From Protonemura montana (Eukaryota; Arthropoda; Insecta; Plecoptera; Nemouridae): a stretch of DNA of 64,000 nucleotides. Within the stretch, counting starts at the first letter, position 1. Each line of letters opens with the position of its first letter. Below are positions 10,065-22,494 of this stretch, one piece after another. The stretch lies in the NCBI GenBank assembly GCA_947568835.1, contig OX387606.1, positions 18,943,940 through 19,007,939 on the forward strand, read 5' to 3'. The translations under genes were made by a program, and so were the position numbers. The notes below the pieces were generated by a model, which saw nothing but the letters and a program-made list of their open reading frames with translations, did not search any database and was not told where the DNA came from.

Positions 10065-13000
10065 CTGCAAGAATTTGGCTCTGTACACTAATAGAACGAT
10101 AATGATTAATGGTTCACGCATTGTTTATTTGCACAACTAGGTTAACTAATGGAAGATAATTGTTTGTCAAAATATAACCGTCAATTTTATTATTTACCCG
10201 CCTGAAAATAGTATATTAGCAAAACATTACACATGTTTGCCAAATGCGATAACACTGGACTATTTTCAACGATATCTGGGTCATTTCAATAAGAAAAAAC
10301 TATTATATACCAACGGTGGGACAAATTGATAGCAGATTGCTTGTTTAACTCTTTTTGACTTGGAAATGCCGTTAAGTTTATCTTGCACACTCATCTCTTT
10401 CGGTCCTCTCTCCTTGAGGAATTTATTTTTAGCAAAAGCGCGTTTTTAAAGCGTAGAAATAATAACGTGACTCAGTGAGCGACCGTTGCCCGCTTTTTCC
10501 AATCCCACGTAAAACGCGTGACTCAAAGCATAATAATTATAAGTGATGGTTTTCCTTGATTTTCTCTGCTGAATCAGAACCTAAGCTCGCCGATAAATTG
10601 AACTGTTGGACGCGTTTCACAAACCCCGGCTGGCTCAACTCCAATCTTGTTGCATTCATTGTCTTCTCATTATTACACGTTATGATTCAGAGACTCAATG
10701 CAGTGGCATCCCTGTCCACGTATTCCCACCTGTGAGGTCTATAAATCTTGCAGCATCCCGCGTTTGGCGCTCCAACCTCCCACGGCGACGAGCACACACC
10801 GCGAACACCGAATTAAAATACTTACCTCGCTACATTCACAAGAATCCGCTCTGAAGAGCAAAGAGGGAGAACAAAAAACTGTGGATATAAAACCTAATGT
10901 ATTCGAGAAAAAAAAATACTCATCTCAAACGTCAAAATTAGAAGTCTGGAAATCATTTTTGGGTGAACACATCAAAAACAAAACATAATTCCGCTTTATT
11001 GAGCACAGCCAAGATAAATCACAATAATATTCACATCCAAGTAGGTCACCATCGCTGAATGAACGTCATCATTGGAAATAAAACGCCCAATTATGGCATT
11101 ACAACCTTCGAGTACATTTGTCCTCCATTCTTGTAACTCGTTCTTCTACCCACATTCATTATCAACCAGGCCGTTAGGACTTGTTAAGTACATAACACTG
11201 AAGAGCTAACGGCATGTGGGTTAATTGATGGCCTTATATTAGCACCAGCGATGAGCGAATATGTCAAGAAATCGTCACACACTCCTTTTGATATGGACAT
11301 AATTCTTACAAGAAGCAGCGAAGAAAGAAAAGTGACTCATTTCACACGATGCGCAAATAAATTTATTAAAAACCAAAAGACAAAGCTATCTTTGTTATTA
11401 TCTGAGCGACTGTTTGTTTTTACTATGGTGGGGCGTTATTTGAAGTAGAGGAAAGTAAATGTACAGCTCGTGGCATTTGTCTGTCGGCATATCCCGATGA
11501 AAACCCATTCCCACCAATCGTGATCCAGACGAAAAAAGCCACACTTTGGTAGTAAATTTAGCATATCCGAGCAGGATCAAGCACTTGGCTGCCGACTGTG
11601 GTCTCGCTCTGCATCTCCTCGCCGAGTCACCCACTTTCAAAACTCATCACGACAACACCGAATGAATCACACGATGCTGTTACTAACACCTAATTTTTAG
11701 CGCTAGAGCACACTTTGGAACATTGCATTGTTGTCTTTTGCTCTACTCCACAGCTTTTCGATTTCTACTCGCCATCGGGGTGTCCTGTTATAAACTCGGC
11801 TGTGTCAAAACTGAAAGACACAGGAATCAACTCGTAATCAGTTCTCAGAGGACGAGTGATCGTTCTTTTAGATTTGACACAGCCTAGCTTCGTAACACAG
11901 CGTAAAGTGAACATGCATTGACCGTTTCAAAGACTGGCACACGACACTTTTCTTAATTTGCTTTTCTAAAATAATTTTAACCGACAGAATTACAAGAAAA
12001 CATCATCTGGACATGTTTCAAAATGTTTTCTATCATTTTATAACTCGACGATATAGAACTGAATCTCATTTTCATTTTCCGAACCTGTTAATCTGATTTA
12101 TGACTTTGGCAAACGCAAAAGCGATAAAAAAATTAAAAGCGCAAAAAAGCTCTGCCCCGTTAAAAATAATCCTCGCGCAGATGAAAAGCGTCGAATCTTG
12201 AAACAGAGCCGTCTTCGTTACAGCGACTTATCTTCAATCTGAGCTTGTCACTTTGAAAGAACTTCTCGCAACACTATGTCACTTGCCCCGCGATACCTTT
12301 CCGGCGCCGACGCCGACGCCCGCACAAGCACAAGCACACGCACACGCACTCACGCACCGTTCGGCAGTCGCAGCATCACTGCTCGCTTCATCTCTCCCGT
12401 ACTCTGTGTTTGCTAGAGGGGCGTCACCGAAATGACATCATTCTTGCCTCCCTCTCTGCCCTCGCTGAAGTCCGCGTCATCGCAAGATGCTCTAACTTGG
12501 ACTCGAACACGGCACTCACTGCGAAAGAAAGAGCGGCTGTAGTCTTGCAAATCTAGTAATAACTTGAGAGATGCATCGCTAGCTCATTATGCAACTGCAA
12601 TTACATTTTAAATTTGGTGCGCACTTGATAATTTAGTTTTCAGTTAAGCCCAGAGATAGATATTTTGCAATCCTTATATCTGAAATATTAGGCAATTTTC
12701 ATAAGTACAAAGTTCGAAGTCGTAAATCATAAAACCCTTCATAAATTTGTCATAAATGTCATGCGATCATAAATATTTTTTCTAAAAATCTTATCGAGGC
12801 AAGCTCATCCCTATACTATTAGTGATAAAATGTGCTTCCATGCCATAAAGATGACTATTATACTTTAGATAGTATATCAAATCGTTTTTTTATAGTTTAA
12901 ATATTGTTCCCCGAGAACTTTTATCTGTACCTCCACTGTGTGGTCCACACCGCACATGAATGACTGCAACCAAACACCGTGTATTCATCGATGCTCTTGA

Positions 13001-14001
13001 GATCCCGTCTCGTTGGTGGTTCAGAGATAGTTGATACCTGTCGATACCTGCTCGGTCTAATAACTTGAAATTCCACAATTTACTTTCGACGTCATGCCTA
13101 GAAAACGAGGCTGCATTTGGTTTCTTACGAACTCACGCCCTGTGGCGTTTTGCTGGTGCGACTGTACGAGTTGTTAATCAGCTCTGTTTATCATGATACC
13201 ATCTCAATTATCTCTTCTTTCAACACGGGCACCGTTCCAAATTCTTGTCCCTTAAGGCACCCTCCAAATATTTCTAATACTAAAAGCCCATTGCGGTAAT
13301 TGCGTCGGTTTCCTCATTATATTGCCCAGTTTTCATAAAGTGATAACTTTGGCCTTACCAAAGCAATTATCTGAAATTAGCTCAAGTTCGAGCGTTTCAT
13401 TTCTACGACAAATTACGCACGCTATCGCCTCTACTTCTGACATCTCCCGCGCGTTTCCACCCCACGTGTTCAAAATTAGTCGGTAATAGACAGATCTATT
13501 TCCAGATCGTATCAAGGTTTCGCTTGGTCGCTTAGCGAGCCGCCGTGAACTTAGCGCGCTCTTGTCGTTTGTCTCCCCATCTTGAGTGCACAGCTGCACA
13601 TTTTGGTCGACGCCGCGCCCGGCTGCGGACGCCACTATCACCGCACTGGGCTCGACGCGCGCCGCCCACGGGGAGAATCCGTTTGTTTGGGTTGTGTTTT
13701 CAAAACGTAAATATAGTCTCGGCGAAAGAGAACGTTATTGGACACGGCCCAGATGCGGTGGCATTGGCATGTGTTTTATTACTTCGAGGGAAACGCGAAA
13801 CGCTCTCCGGACGCTCACATCAAAGTGAAATAAATTATGAGAGCCACATTAATTACAGACAACTTCCCCCTGGCCCCTGAGTGTACTTTCAGCTGGTGCA
13901 TGATGATTTAAAATACTTGTATGTTATTATATTGTGTTTGTTCTTATTGGGTGCTTTGAATTTCAAATACGGTGGTGGTGGTGGTGTTTCTTTTCTCTTA
14001 G

Positions 14002-17000
14002 GACGATCAGGAGTTAGCTATGGTACCTCAGTTTCGGACCAAAAAGGAGGTGGAAATGTTAGTTCGACACACGGCTTCCCAGGGGCGTCCAAGGGGGGTG
14101 TCGGCATGCCGTTCGCTCCCGACGGTGTGGACGGTAGCCAGGCGATGGAAGATATGGGTGCCCTGCCGCAAGGCGATGAAACCTTGCCTTGGCGACGTGG
14201 CAGGCGACCTCAGGAGTCTGCCGCTCCTTGGCGGAGGCCCTCGAGAGATCGGTCGCTGGAAACAAAGCCCGTTGAGCAAGCCAAGCCGTGGACGCAGGAG
14301 GAGGTCAAGCTTAAGAAAGCACCCCGAGAAAGAAAGGAGTTGCCGAAAGAACAAGTCGAAGAAGTCGCATTGAAACCCACGAAGCGTGAGAAGAAAGACA
14401 TTCCTCGTGAAAAACTTGAAGAAGTTGACTTGAAGCCCGTTAAAAAACAGCCGAGAGAGCAGGCTGTGCCCGAAGGATATAGTTTGCGGCCGGTGCGACG
14501 GGGATCGAAAGATGAGGGCGATGACGACTCGTCCATCTATCGCACAACAGACGAGGACGACTCGAGCTTGCTTCAGCTGGATAGGCACTCTGAGGAAACG
14601 GTGCAAGCTCCGTGGCGAAAACCGAGGGACAAACCGCAGGGGGTGGAGAGCTTTTTGGAAGAAGACGACTCTTCTTTGCTCGATATCGAGAGAACGGACG
14701 ATGAGTCTGCAAAGGCCGTGCCGTGGGCTACTGAAGCTGTAAAACTGAAGAAAGCAATTCGGGAGAAGAAAGAGATTCCCAAAGAGACAGTAGAAGAGGT
14801 TCAGCTGAAGCCAACGAAGCGCGAAAAGCGAGCCATTCCAAAAGAAGGCATCGAATCTGTGGATCTGAAACCAGTCGTCAAGGAGACTGACGTCGAATCT
14901 CTCCTGCGCACGACGGACGAAGACGATGCGAGCTTCCTTAAGGTCGACCAATCCATCGAAGAGGACGCCAAGTCGAAGCAAGTTCCTTGGACCAAAGAGA
15001 CTGTGAAATTGAGGAAAGCCTCTGTTGAGAGGAAAGAAGTTCAAAAGGAAAAACTGGAAGAGGTATCTCTTAAGCCGACGAAACGAGATCGCAAAGAAAT
15101 TCCCAAAGAAGGAATTGAACAGGTTGAGTTAAAGCCAGTGAAGAAGGTTCAACAGATTGAAGATATTGAACAGACATTATTGAGAATGATGGACGAAGAT
15201 GATTCGAACATGTTGGTTATTGATCAGTCGGAGACGGTTGAGTCTCGGCTTCAGATAAATGAGGAGGACGACTCTTCTTTACTGCAAATTGACAGAAGAC
15301 AAGAAGAAGACAAACAACGAATTCCTCGAAAGGTGAGACCAGTTGAGGTGGTAGCAGAAAAGCAGGTACCTTGGACGCAAGAGAGCTTAAAGTTGAAACG
15401 AGCGCCCAAGGAAAGGAAGGAAATACAAAAAGAAACAATGGAGGAGGTTTCATTGAAGCCAGTTAAACGTGAGAAGAAAGATTTGCCTACAGAAGGATTG
15501 GAGCACGTCGATCTGCAGCCAATTCGCAAGGACGTTTCAGAGCCAACAAAAAAAGAGCTCGCTTCTGAAGAATCCGAGAGCGTTCTAAGGATCACCGAAG
15601 AAGATGATAGCAACATCCTTCGTATTGAAAGAACACTAAACGAAAAGGCGAAGGGACCTAAGAAAATGCAGCCCGAGGTAGAAAGCGTGTTGACAATCAC
15701 CGAGGAAGATGATAGCAACATTCTTCAGTTAAAAGAATCACTCGAGGAACGGAAAACCAGTCCCAAAAGACCAATTCCAGTGGCTAATGAACCAGAACCA
15801 AAAGCTGTGCCGTGGACAGAACAAGTGGCGTTGAAACGACCCATGAAAGACAAAAAAGTGTTAGAAAAAGAACATTTGGAAGAGGTTCAACTGAAGCCGG
15901 TTAAGAAACCAAACAAGGAAGTTCCAGCAACGAAAGAGAAGGAAATTGAGGATGAGTTGAAACCAGATCAAACTTTCGAGACAGTTGTCTCTGAAGAGGA
16001 TACGTCATTGCTAAATATCAGCGAAGATGTTGAACAACAGCAAGAGGCAGGTCTCCCTTGGCGTAGAGGCAAAGACGCACCTAAGAAAATTGTACCAGAA
16101 GTCACTCCAGAACCAGAGAAAATCACGCTCAAGCCTACTCGTAAGACAAAGCCACAAGAAGAAGTAGTCGAAAAGGAAACCGTGTCTCTGAAGCCAGTTA
16201 AGAAAACTACTAGGCCTGAAACCGAGGAGGCAGAGACAACAACATTGAGACCCACTAAGAAGCCGGTTCCAGAGCTTCTTAAAGATGAAACCATCAAATT
16301 AAAACCAGTTCCAATGGAACCCGTTGAACAGCCAAAGGAAGAACCCACGCCAGAAGAGACACAGTTACCTTGGCGACGAGGTAAGAAGCCCGCGCCAGCG
16401 GAAGAAGCTACCATCGCACCTGTGGAACCACAGAAAGCTAAGTTGCCCGAAAAGGAAGTCGAACAGCAGGCTGCTCAGGCCCCTTGGCGCCGCGGAAAGA
16501 AACCAGAAACTGAGCCAGAGCCAGAGCAACCCTCGTGGAAACCTGGCAAAGGAAAGATACCACAAGAAGTTGAGGAAAAGGAAGAAGTCGTTTTGAAACC
16601 TTTCAAGCGTGGAAAGCCAAAATCTCCTGAAAAAGACGAAATAAAGTTAAGGCCATTTAAAAAGGAGAGACCTGAAGACGAGACGGAGGAAATTAAACTC
16701 AAACCCTTCCAGCGGGGGAAAAAAGAGGAGCCAGAAGTTCGCGAGGAAATAACTTTAAAGCCGTTCAAAAAGACTCCTATTCCTGATCATGAAAGTGAGC
16801 AGGCTAAGCTTAAGCCAATCAAGCGAGAAAATTCACCCGAAAAGAAGGAGGAGATAACATTAAAACCAGTCAAGAAGGAAAAGAGAGAAGAACATCAGGA
16901 AACCACCCAAACTGTAGATCTAAAACCAGTTAAGAAAACTCTAGAGCCTGAAAAGGTTGAACCAGCAAAGGAAGAAAAACCAGCTGAGCCTGTCAAAATT

Positions 17001-20000
17001 CCAGATATGTCGGAAGCAGAGGAGCCAGTTGAAAAAGACAAATCAGAGGTTTCTTGGCGTAAGAAAAAGCGTCCGGAAAAACCGGTACCAGAGCCAGTAG
17101 CTCCCGAAGAGACTCTTCCCGAGTTTGTTGCGGTCCCTGAGGAGCAACAGCCCAAGGTTGAGCAGACAGAAACTACTGCCGTCTCGTGGCGTAAAAAGAA
17201 AACGCCAGCTCAAAAACCGGAACCCCAAGTCGAGGAGAAATTCGAAGTGAAATTGAAGCCGGTGAAAAGACAAGAAGTGCAAATAGAAGAGAACCGTGAG
17301 ATTATAACCTTGAAGCCAGTCGTAAAAGAAACTCAAGAAGAGAAAATTCCAGTTCCAGAGAAAATCACTGACGACGCAAAGCCAACTGACGATATTCCTG
17401 CACAAACGACAGAAGTCTCTTGCCGAAAGAAGAAGACAAAAACACCAAAGCCGACTCCTGAAGTTGAAACAGAAGTTAGGGAAATTGAGCCTGCTCCGGT
17501 ACCCATTGAGGAAGATAAACCTGTCGAAAGAGTCGAAGACAAAGCGTCACAGCCTTGGCGAAGAGGGAAAAAGCCGGAGCCAGAGGAGGAACCTGAAAAA
17601 CCTACATGGAAACCTGGAAAGGGTAAAATCCCACATCAAGAGGAGGAAAGAGAGGAGGTTGTTCTCAAGCCGTTTAAGCGTGGTAAGCCGCAATCTCCAG
17701 AAAAAGATGAAATAAAATTGAAACCAATAAAAAGGGAAAAACCAGAGGATGAGACTGAGGAAATAAAACTGAAACCATTTAAACGTGGGCCAAAGGAAGA
17801 ACCTGAGAAACGAGAACAAGTAACTCTAAAACCATTTAAAGGTAAGGCTATACCCGAAGGAGAAACCGAACAAATTACACTCAAACCATTTGAAAAATCC
17901 ATCCCTGAACCTGTACTTGAGCCAGTTGAAATTCCGGACGAGCCGAAACCAGAAGAACCGATTCCTGAAGAGAAATCAGAAGTATCTTGGCGAAAGAAGA
18001 AGCCAAAGACTGTGAAGGTAGAGAAAGTGGAGGTTGAAATTATACCTGAACCTGAACTTGAGCCAGTTAAAATTCCGGACGAGCCGAAACCAGAAGAACC
18101 GGTTCCTGAGGAGAAATCAGAAGTATCGTGGCGAAAGAAGAAGCCGAAGACTGTGAAGGTAGAGAGAGTGGAGGTTGAAATTGTCCCAGAGCCGGTTCTT
18201 GAGCCAGTGCAAATCCCGGATGAACCTAAACCAGAAGAACCGGTTCCAGAAGAGAAATCAGAAGTAGCTTGGCGCAAAAAGAAGCCAAAGACTGTGAAGG
18301 TAGATAAAGTGGAGGTTGAAATTATACCTGAACCTGAACTTGAGCCAGTTAAAATTCTGGACGAGCCGAAACCAGAAGAACCGGTTCCTGAAGAGAAATC
18401 AGAAGTATCGTGGCGAAAGAAGAAGCCAAAGACTGTGAAGATAGAGAAAGTGGAGGTTGAAATTGTCCCGGAGCCGGTTCTTGAGCCAGTGCAAATCCCG
18501 GATGAACATAAACCAGAAGAACTGGTTCCAGAAGAGAAATCAGAAGTATCTTGGCGAAAGAAGAAGCCGAAGACTGTGAAGGTAGAGCGAGTGGAGGTTA
18601 AAATTGTCCCAGAGCCGGTTCTTGAGCCAGTGCAAATCCCGGATGAACCTAAACCAGAAGAACCAGTTCCAGAAGAGAAATCAGAAGTATCTTGGCGCAA
18701 AAAGAAGCCAAAGACTGTGAAGGTAGAGAAAGTGGAGGTTGAAATTATACCTGAACCTGAACTTGAGCCAGTTAAAATTCCGGACGAGCCGAAACCAGAA
18801 GAACCGGTTCCTGAAGAGAAATCAGAAGTATCGTGGCGAAAGAAGAAGCCAAAGACTGTGAAGGTAGAGAAAGTGGAGGTTGAAATTGTACCTGAACCTG
18901 TACTTGAGCCAGTTAAAATTCCAGACGAGCCGAAACCAGAAGAACCGGTTCTTGAAGAGAAATCAGAAGTATCGTGGCGAAAGAAGAAGCCAAAGACTGT
19001 GAAGGTAGAGAAAGTGGAGGTTGAAATTGTCCCGGAGCCGGTTCTTGAGCCAGTGCAAATCCCGGATGAACCTAAACCAGAAGAACCGGTTGTGGAAGAG
19101 AAATCTGAAGTATCCTGGCGCAAAAAGAAACCAAAAACTGTGAAGGTAGAGAAAGTGGAGGTTGAAATTGTCCCGGAACTGGTTCTTGAGCCAGTACAAA
19201 TTCTAGATGAACCTTTACCGGAAGAGCCAGCTCAGGAGGAGACGGAAGACATTATCATTCCGGAGCTGGTTAAATTGCCTGATGCACCGCAGCCTGAAGA
19301 AACGACTTCTGAAGAAAAAACTGAAATTTCTTGGCGAAAGAAGCTGAAAACTAAGCGCGTGACAATACCTAGAGGACCACTGGAGCCTCTTGAGGAGCCT
19401 GAGGAAGAAAGCTGGCCAAAGAAGCGTCAACCAAAGGTGAAAAAACACAAACTGGTGGCAACGCAGATCGGTTCAACCGAAGAAGAGGACACAGTCGTTG
19501 AAGAATTGAAATCTAAAGCTCAAATGGTTTTACTTCAGCAGAAAGAGAAACAAGTAGTGAAGTCAGACAAATCTGTGGTTTCCCAAGAGGAAGAGGACAC
19601 CGAGGAGGTTTGGCACCAAGAGATGAAAGTGGACACACTATCAAAGAAGAAGGTAACCAATCAATTGAGACTGCAACACTCAAGCGAAGACTCGCCGCTT
19701 CAATCACTTGAAATCGTGACAGCGAAGCGCGTCACCGAAGGCATGCTCAGGCTTCCCGAGGAAGACGTCGTCGAAGAGGAGGAAGTTCGTGAAGACCGGC
19801 GCACCGTTCGCCGGTCGTTGGTTCAGAAGTCAGCAGTTGAAATGTCAACCTCGACCAAAAACATTCCGCCAAAGTTCATCCAACGCCTGGAGCCGGTCAT
19901 CGCCGAACTTACCAAACCGGCAAAATTCACTTGCAAAGTCGACGGCACTCCTTTCCCCGAAATCACATGGTACCGCAACGAACAGGTGGTCAAAGCGACC

Positions 20001-20142
20001 GAACGCCACCTGATCACATCGCTCGAGAAGACGGCGACGTTGGAGATCACCGAAACGAGACTAGAAGATGCCGGCATGTTTTCTTGTCGGGCTACCAACC
20101 TGGCAGGGGTGGCAACGTCCACCGTGAACCTACTGGTCTTGG
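14002..20142 (+). CDS. sls: sls PEVK-1 exon (2,047 codons) ending in one Ig
   Basis: Acceptor ttcttttctcttag, donor TTGG|GTATGT, phase 1 at both ends. It is the elastic PEVK-1 region. A Gly-rich start leads to: about five modules combining PWT.E..KLKK, ERKE.PKE, LKPTKREK and LKPVKK; eight acidic DEDDSSLL-type motifs; PWRRGKK motifs; two copies of an LKPFKRGK block (near 16,490 and 17,560); nine 47-residue SWRKKKPKTVKVE repeats (17895-19163); and an acidic stretch. The last 90 residues (from PPKFIQRLEPVIAELTKPA, with FTCKVDG, WYRNEQ and DAGMFSCRATN) form an I-set Ig. The amino-acid bias suggests an unfolded spring in the I-band. The long open frames on the other strand are by-products of the repeat bias. 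Confidence 0.93.
17895..19163 (+). repeat. 141-bp coding tandem array, nine units
   Basis: Unit starts fall exactly every 141 bases (17895, 18036 ... 19023). Each unit encodes 47 residues built on PEEKSEVSWRKKKPKTVKVE. Units fall into an EPELEPVK type and an EPVLEPVQ type. A tenth, decayed unit follows from 19164. The constant length keeps the frame open and points to unequal exchange. Confidence 0.93.
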
Positions 20143-20991
20143 GTATGTGGGACTGAATCACGAGCATGTGTGTAACGACTTGTGGTCATGAAACTGTTTG
20201 GAGTTCGGCCAAGCAACATGCATCGTATGGTTATGTTTCACACGTAAATTGTTAATTTAATTACCGCATGATTTACTTCTTTTGATCCATAGTTAATATT
20301 TTGCTTGTACTAGAGGTTTACGTATGTTTGTTTTTCGTAGAACTGTGTGTTATAAACCTTGGCTATAAAGCAAGCAACAAAGGTTTATAAAGCGATGGAA
20401 GTAGATCTAAATAGCTCTGGCTTGTATGCTGGGTCATTTGGCTTCCTAGCTCGTAATAATGACCCTCGACGGGGCTCAATGCCAGCGCCGCGAGCTCAGT
20501 TGTCTCCTAGCTTTGCTTTGCACAAGACACCCTTCCTTAGCTCCTCTCCTTAATCCCATCCTTAGCAATGTAGCGCATCCACAACTAATTACCCAAATCA
20601 CAATTAATCAGAGCAATGGGCTCGAGAGATAGTAAGTCTTGTGATCCTCGTGGCATGGCATTTGTACTTGTTCAACTCACCACCTGAGAGCGCTAATAAC
20701 CTGTTGTTTTTGTGAACAGTGATGCATAGTAACATAAATTTCAGTGCATAGTGTTTGAATATTTGAGTGATTAATTATCAATAACATACATTAATCGAGA
20801 CAGTCTGTAAAATGTGTCTACCATTGATGCCAAGAGTCAGGTTAAATTGGCTCTTAACCAGTTAATTCTGTAGAGCTCATTTTAAACGTTTGATTCTGAG
20901 GCTAACTTTAAACATGAGCGCTAACACCTGTTTAACTTGATTGTCAATCTTTTTCCCATCTAATTTTAGTCGCGTTCACTGTGAATTTCAG
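20143..20991 (+). other. Intron, 0.85 kb
   Basis: AT-rich intron. A second acceptor-like TCTAATTTTAG lies about 22 bases before the used TGAATTTCAG, but it would shift the Ig frame. Nothing else recognised. Confidence 0.65.
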
Positions 20992-21606
20992 AAAAAGAAG
21001 AAACAGGGGTTGCACCACATTTCGTCCAGCCACTCAAGCCCCTTATTGTCCACGAACATCAGCCGGCGTTGCTACAATGCGCTGTCGTCGGTCAGCCTAC
21101 CCCAACTGTCAAATGGTTTCGCCTCGACAAGGAAGTCGTGCCCGATCGGCGCACCGAAATCACCTTCGTCCCAGAAACAGGGGTGGCCACTCTGCGAATC
21201 CTCGAGCCGGTCGACGAAGATCAGACCATTTACAGCGTGAAAGCGTTTAACAACTTCGGCCGTGCCGAATGCAGGGCCAATTTAATTGTCAGCGAAGCCG
21301 TCAAAGTTCACAAGCCACTTGTTCTTCGAGCGCCGAAGATAACACAGCCACTGAAGGCAATGGTTGTTCCGACTGGGCATCCAATGACACTGGAGGCAAG
21401 ATTTGAAGGAGTCCCTACGCCCGAAGTGAAATGGTATCGAAATGGAAAAGAAATTTTACCAAAGTCTGATGTCAAAGTCACAACGGAAGAGAACAAGACG
21501 ACGCTGCACATTCCTGAAGCTTTCAAAGAAGATGGTGGAAAATATGAGATAAGAGCCATGAATCCTGTAGGAGAAGCTAGGAGCTCTGGATCTGTGGCTG
21601 TGAAAG
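20992..21606 (+). CDS. sls: sls exon: two complete Ig domains
   Basis: Acceptor gtgaatttcag, donor AAAG|GTGATT, phase 1 at both ends (615 bases). First Ig: APHFVQPLKPLIVHEHQP, LLQCAVVGQPTPTVKWF, QTIYSVKAFNNFGRAECRAN. Second Ig: APKITQPLKAMVVPTGHP, LEARFEGVPTPEVKWYRNGK, GGKYEIRAMNPVGEARS. Both F-strand Cys positions are replaced. In the second Ig the B-strand Cys is Ala as well. Confidence 0.92.
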
Positions 21607-21712
21607 GTGATTATTAATCAAGCTGATTTCTCTGATTTTTAAAAGTCTTTAAAAATAAATACATTTTTAAAGAACTTTTAAAATAAATATTGAAATTGTA
21701 TTTTTCTTCTAG

Positions 21713-21870
21713 TTCCAGAACCAGAAATGGCTGAAGTGGTTCCTCCGTGGTTCATCGAACCTATCAAACCACAGATAGTGGCAGAAGGCGAGGTTGTGAT
21801 AATGGAGACAACAGTCGAGTCCCATCCGACGTGTTCGTTCCAATGGTTCCAACATTCGGTCCCGATCAAG
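21713..21870 (+). CDS. sls: sls exon: first half of Ig
   Basis: Acceptor tttttcttctag, donor AAG|GTGAAA, phase 1 in and 0 out. It encodes PPWFIEPIKPQIVAEGE, METTVESHPTCSFQWFQHS and VPIK. Confidence 0.88.
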
Positions 21871-21950
21871 GTGAAATTGAACTCAAAATTTACCGAACTT
21901 GAAGTTTTCGCCCACAGACCACTGTACTGACCAAAATCTTTCCTTTCTAG

Positions 21951-22205
21951 TCGTCACCCGAGCTACGCGTGGTGACCACAGACAACCACTCCGTGCTTCT
22001 TGTGAGGGAAATTCTGCCCGAGCACGCGGGCATTTACACGTGTCGAGCAGAGAACGTGGGTGGCTCAGTCACGTGCACGGCTACATTGAACGTGGTGCCC
22101 GAAACTGAGTGGGAGGAGGCCGTCGAACTCGCGTCGCCGACCTTTGTCAAGAAGATGGCCCACCAGCGAGTGATGGACGGAGAGAAAATGGAGTTCTCGT
22201 GCCAG
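21951..22205 (+). CDS. sls: sls exon: second half of Ig, start of next Ig
   Basis: Acceptor cctttctag, phase 0 at both ends (85 codons). It encodes SSPELRVVTTDNHSVLLV, HAGIYTCRAENVGGSVTCTA, a link, then SPTFVKKMAHQRVMDGEKME and FSCQ. The following intron starts with GC rather than GT, because only CAG|GCACGT keeps the Ig (SCQ|VVGKPTPKVSWF) in frame. Confidence 0.86.
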
Positions 22206-22286
22206 GCACGTGCATTTTTTTATTGCCTAACGTGTTTTTTGTTGTTCGTTAACTTGAGCGAAGGTGTAACATCTTTATTTCAACAG
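22206..22286 (+). other. 81-nt GC-AG intron without stop codons
   Basis: Begins GCACGT, ends TTTCAACAG. Its length is divisible by three and it is open in the coding frame, so retention would insert 27 mostly hydrophobic residues into the Ig. A GT four bases in (22210) would shift the frame and soon reach a stop. Confidence 0.7.
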
Positions 22287-22494
22287 GTGGTGGGCAAACC
22301 GACGCCGAAAGTCAGTTGGTTCCACAAAAAGGAACCGGTCCAAGAGGCTAAGGACGTTATCTTCTACCAAGACTCTGAAGGCGTCTGCAAGCTGGCGATC
22401 GGCGAGGTTTTCCCAGAGGATGCCGGTGAATACACGTGTCAGGCTGTCAACAAAGTCGGCGAGGCTGTTTGCGCGGCCTCCTTGGTGGTCGAAG
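22287..22494 (+). CDS. sls: sls exon: remainder of Ig
   Basis: Acceptor atttcaacag, donor GAAG|GTACGT, phase 0 in and 1 out. It encodes VVGKPTPKVSWFHKKEPV, KLAIGEVFPEDAGEYTCQAV and NKVGEAVCAASLVVE, a textbook I-set C-terminal half. Confidence 0.9.

Larger units (their letters stand above)
8201..14001 (+). other. 5.8-kb intron between kettin and PEVK-1
   Basis: The first 330 bases look usable as a kettin-isoform 3' UTR (see separate entries). About 8,600-9,900 is AT-rich with nothing recognised. About 9,990-10,070 holds an 11-bp tandem repeat beside a palindromic GC motif, 10,460-10,530 two TGACTCA motifs, and 12,290-12,480 and 13,530-13,700 GC-rich, CpG-containing stretches unlike the rest of the intron. 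These would suit an enhancer or internal promoter, which is inference. I saw no exon between the flanking coding parts. Confidence 0.6.

Noticed and set aside
12253-12435. 60-codon open frame with Ala/His/Pro dipeptides
   Set aside because: It arises from short GC-rich repeats in the intron, with no splice context or homology I can recognise.
14028-15044. 338-codon open frame on the minus strand
   Set aside because: Antisense by-product of Lys/Glu-rich PEVK-1 codons. No initiation context, no known domain, hydrophobic biased composition.
17636-19123. 495-codon open frame on the minus strand
   Set aside because: It overlies the 141-bp sense array. The unit is a multiple of three, so one stop-free antisense unit stays open in every copy. 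Its Thr/Ser/Gly/Phe bias is the antisense of PEVK codons.
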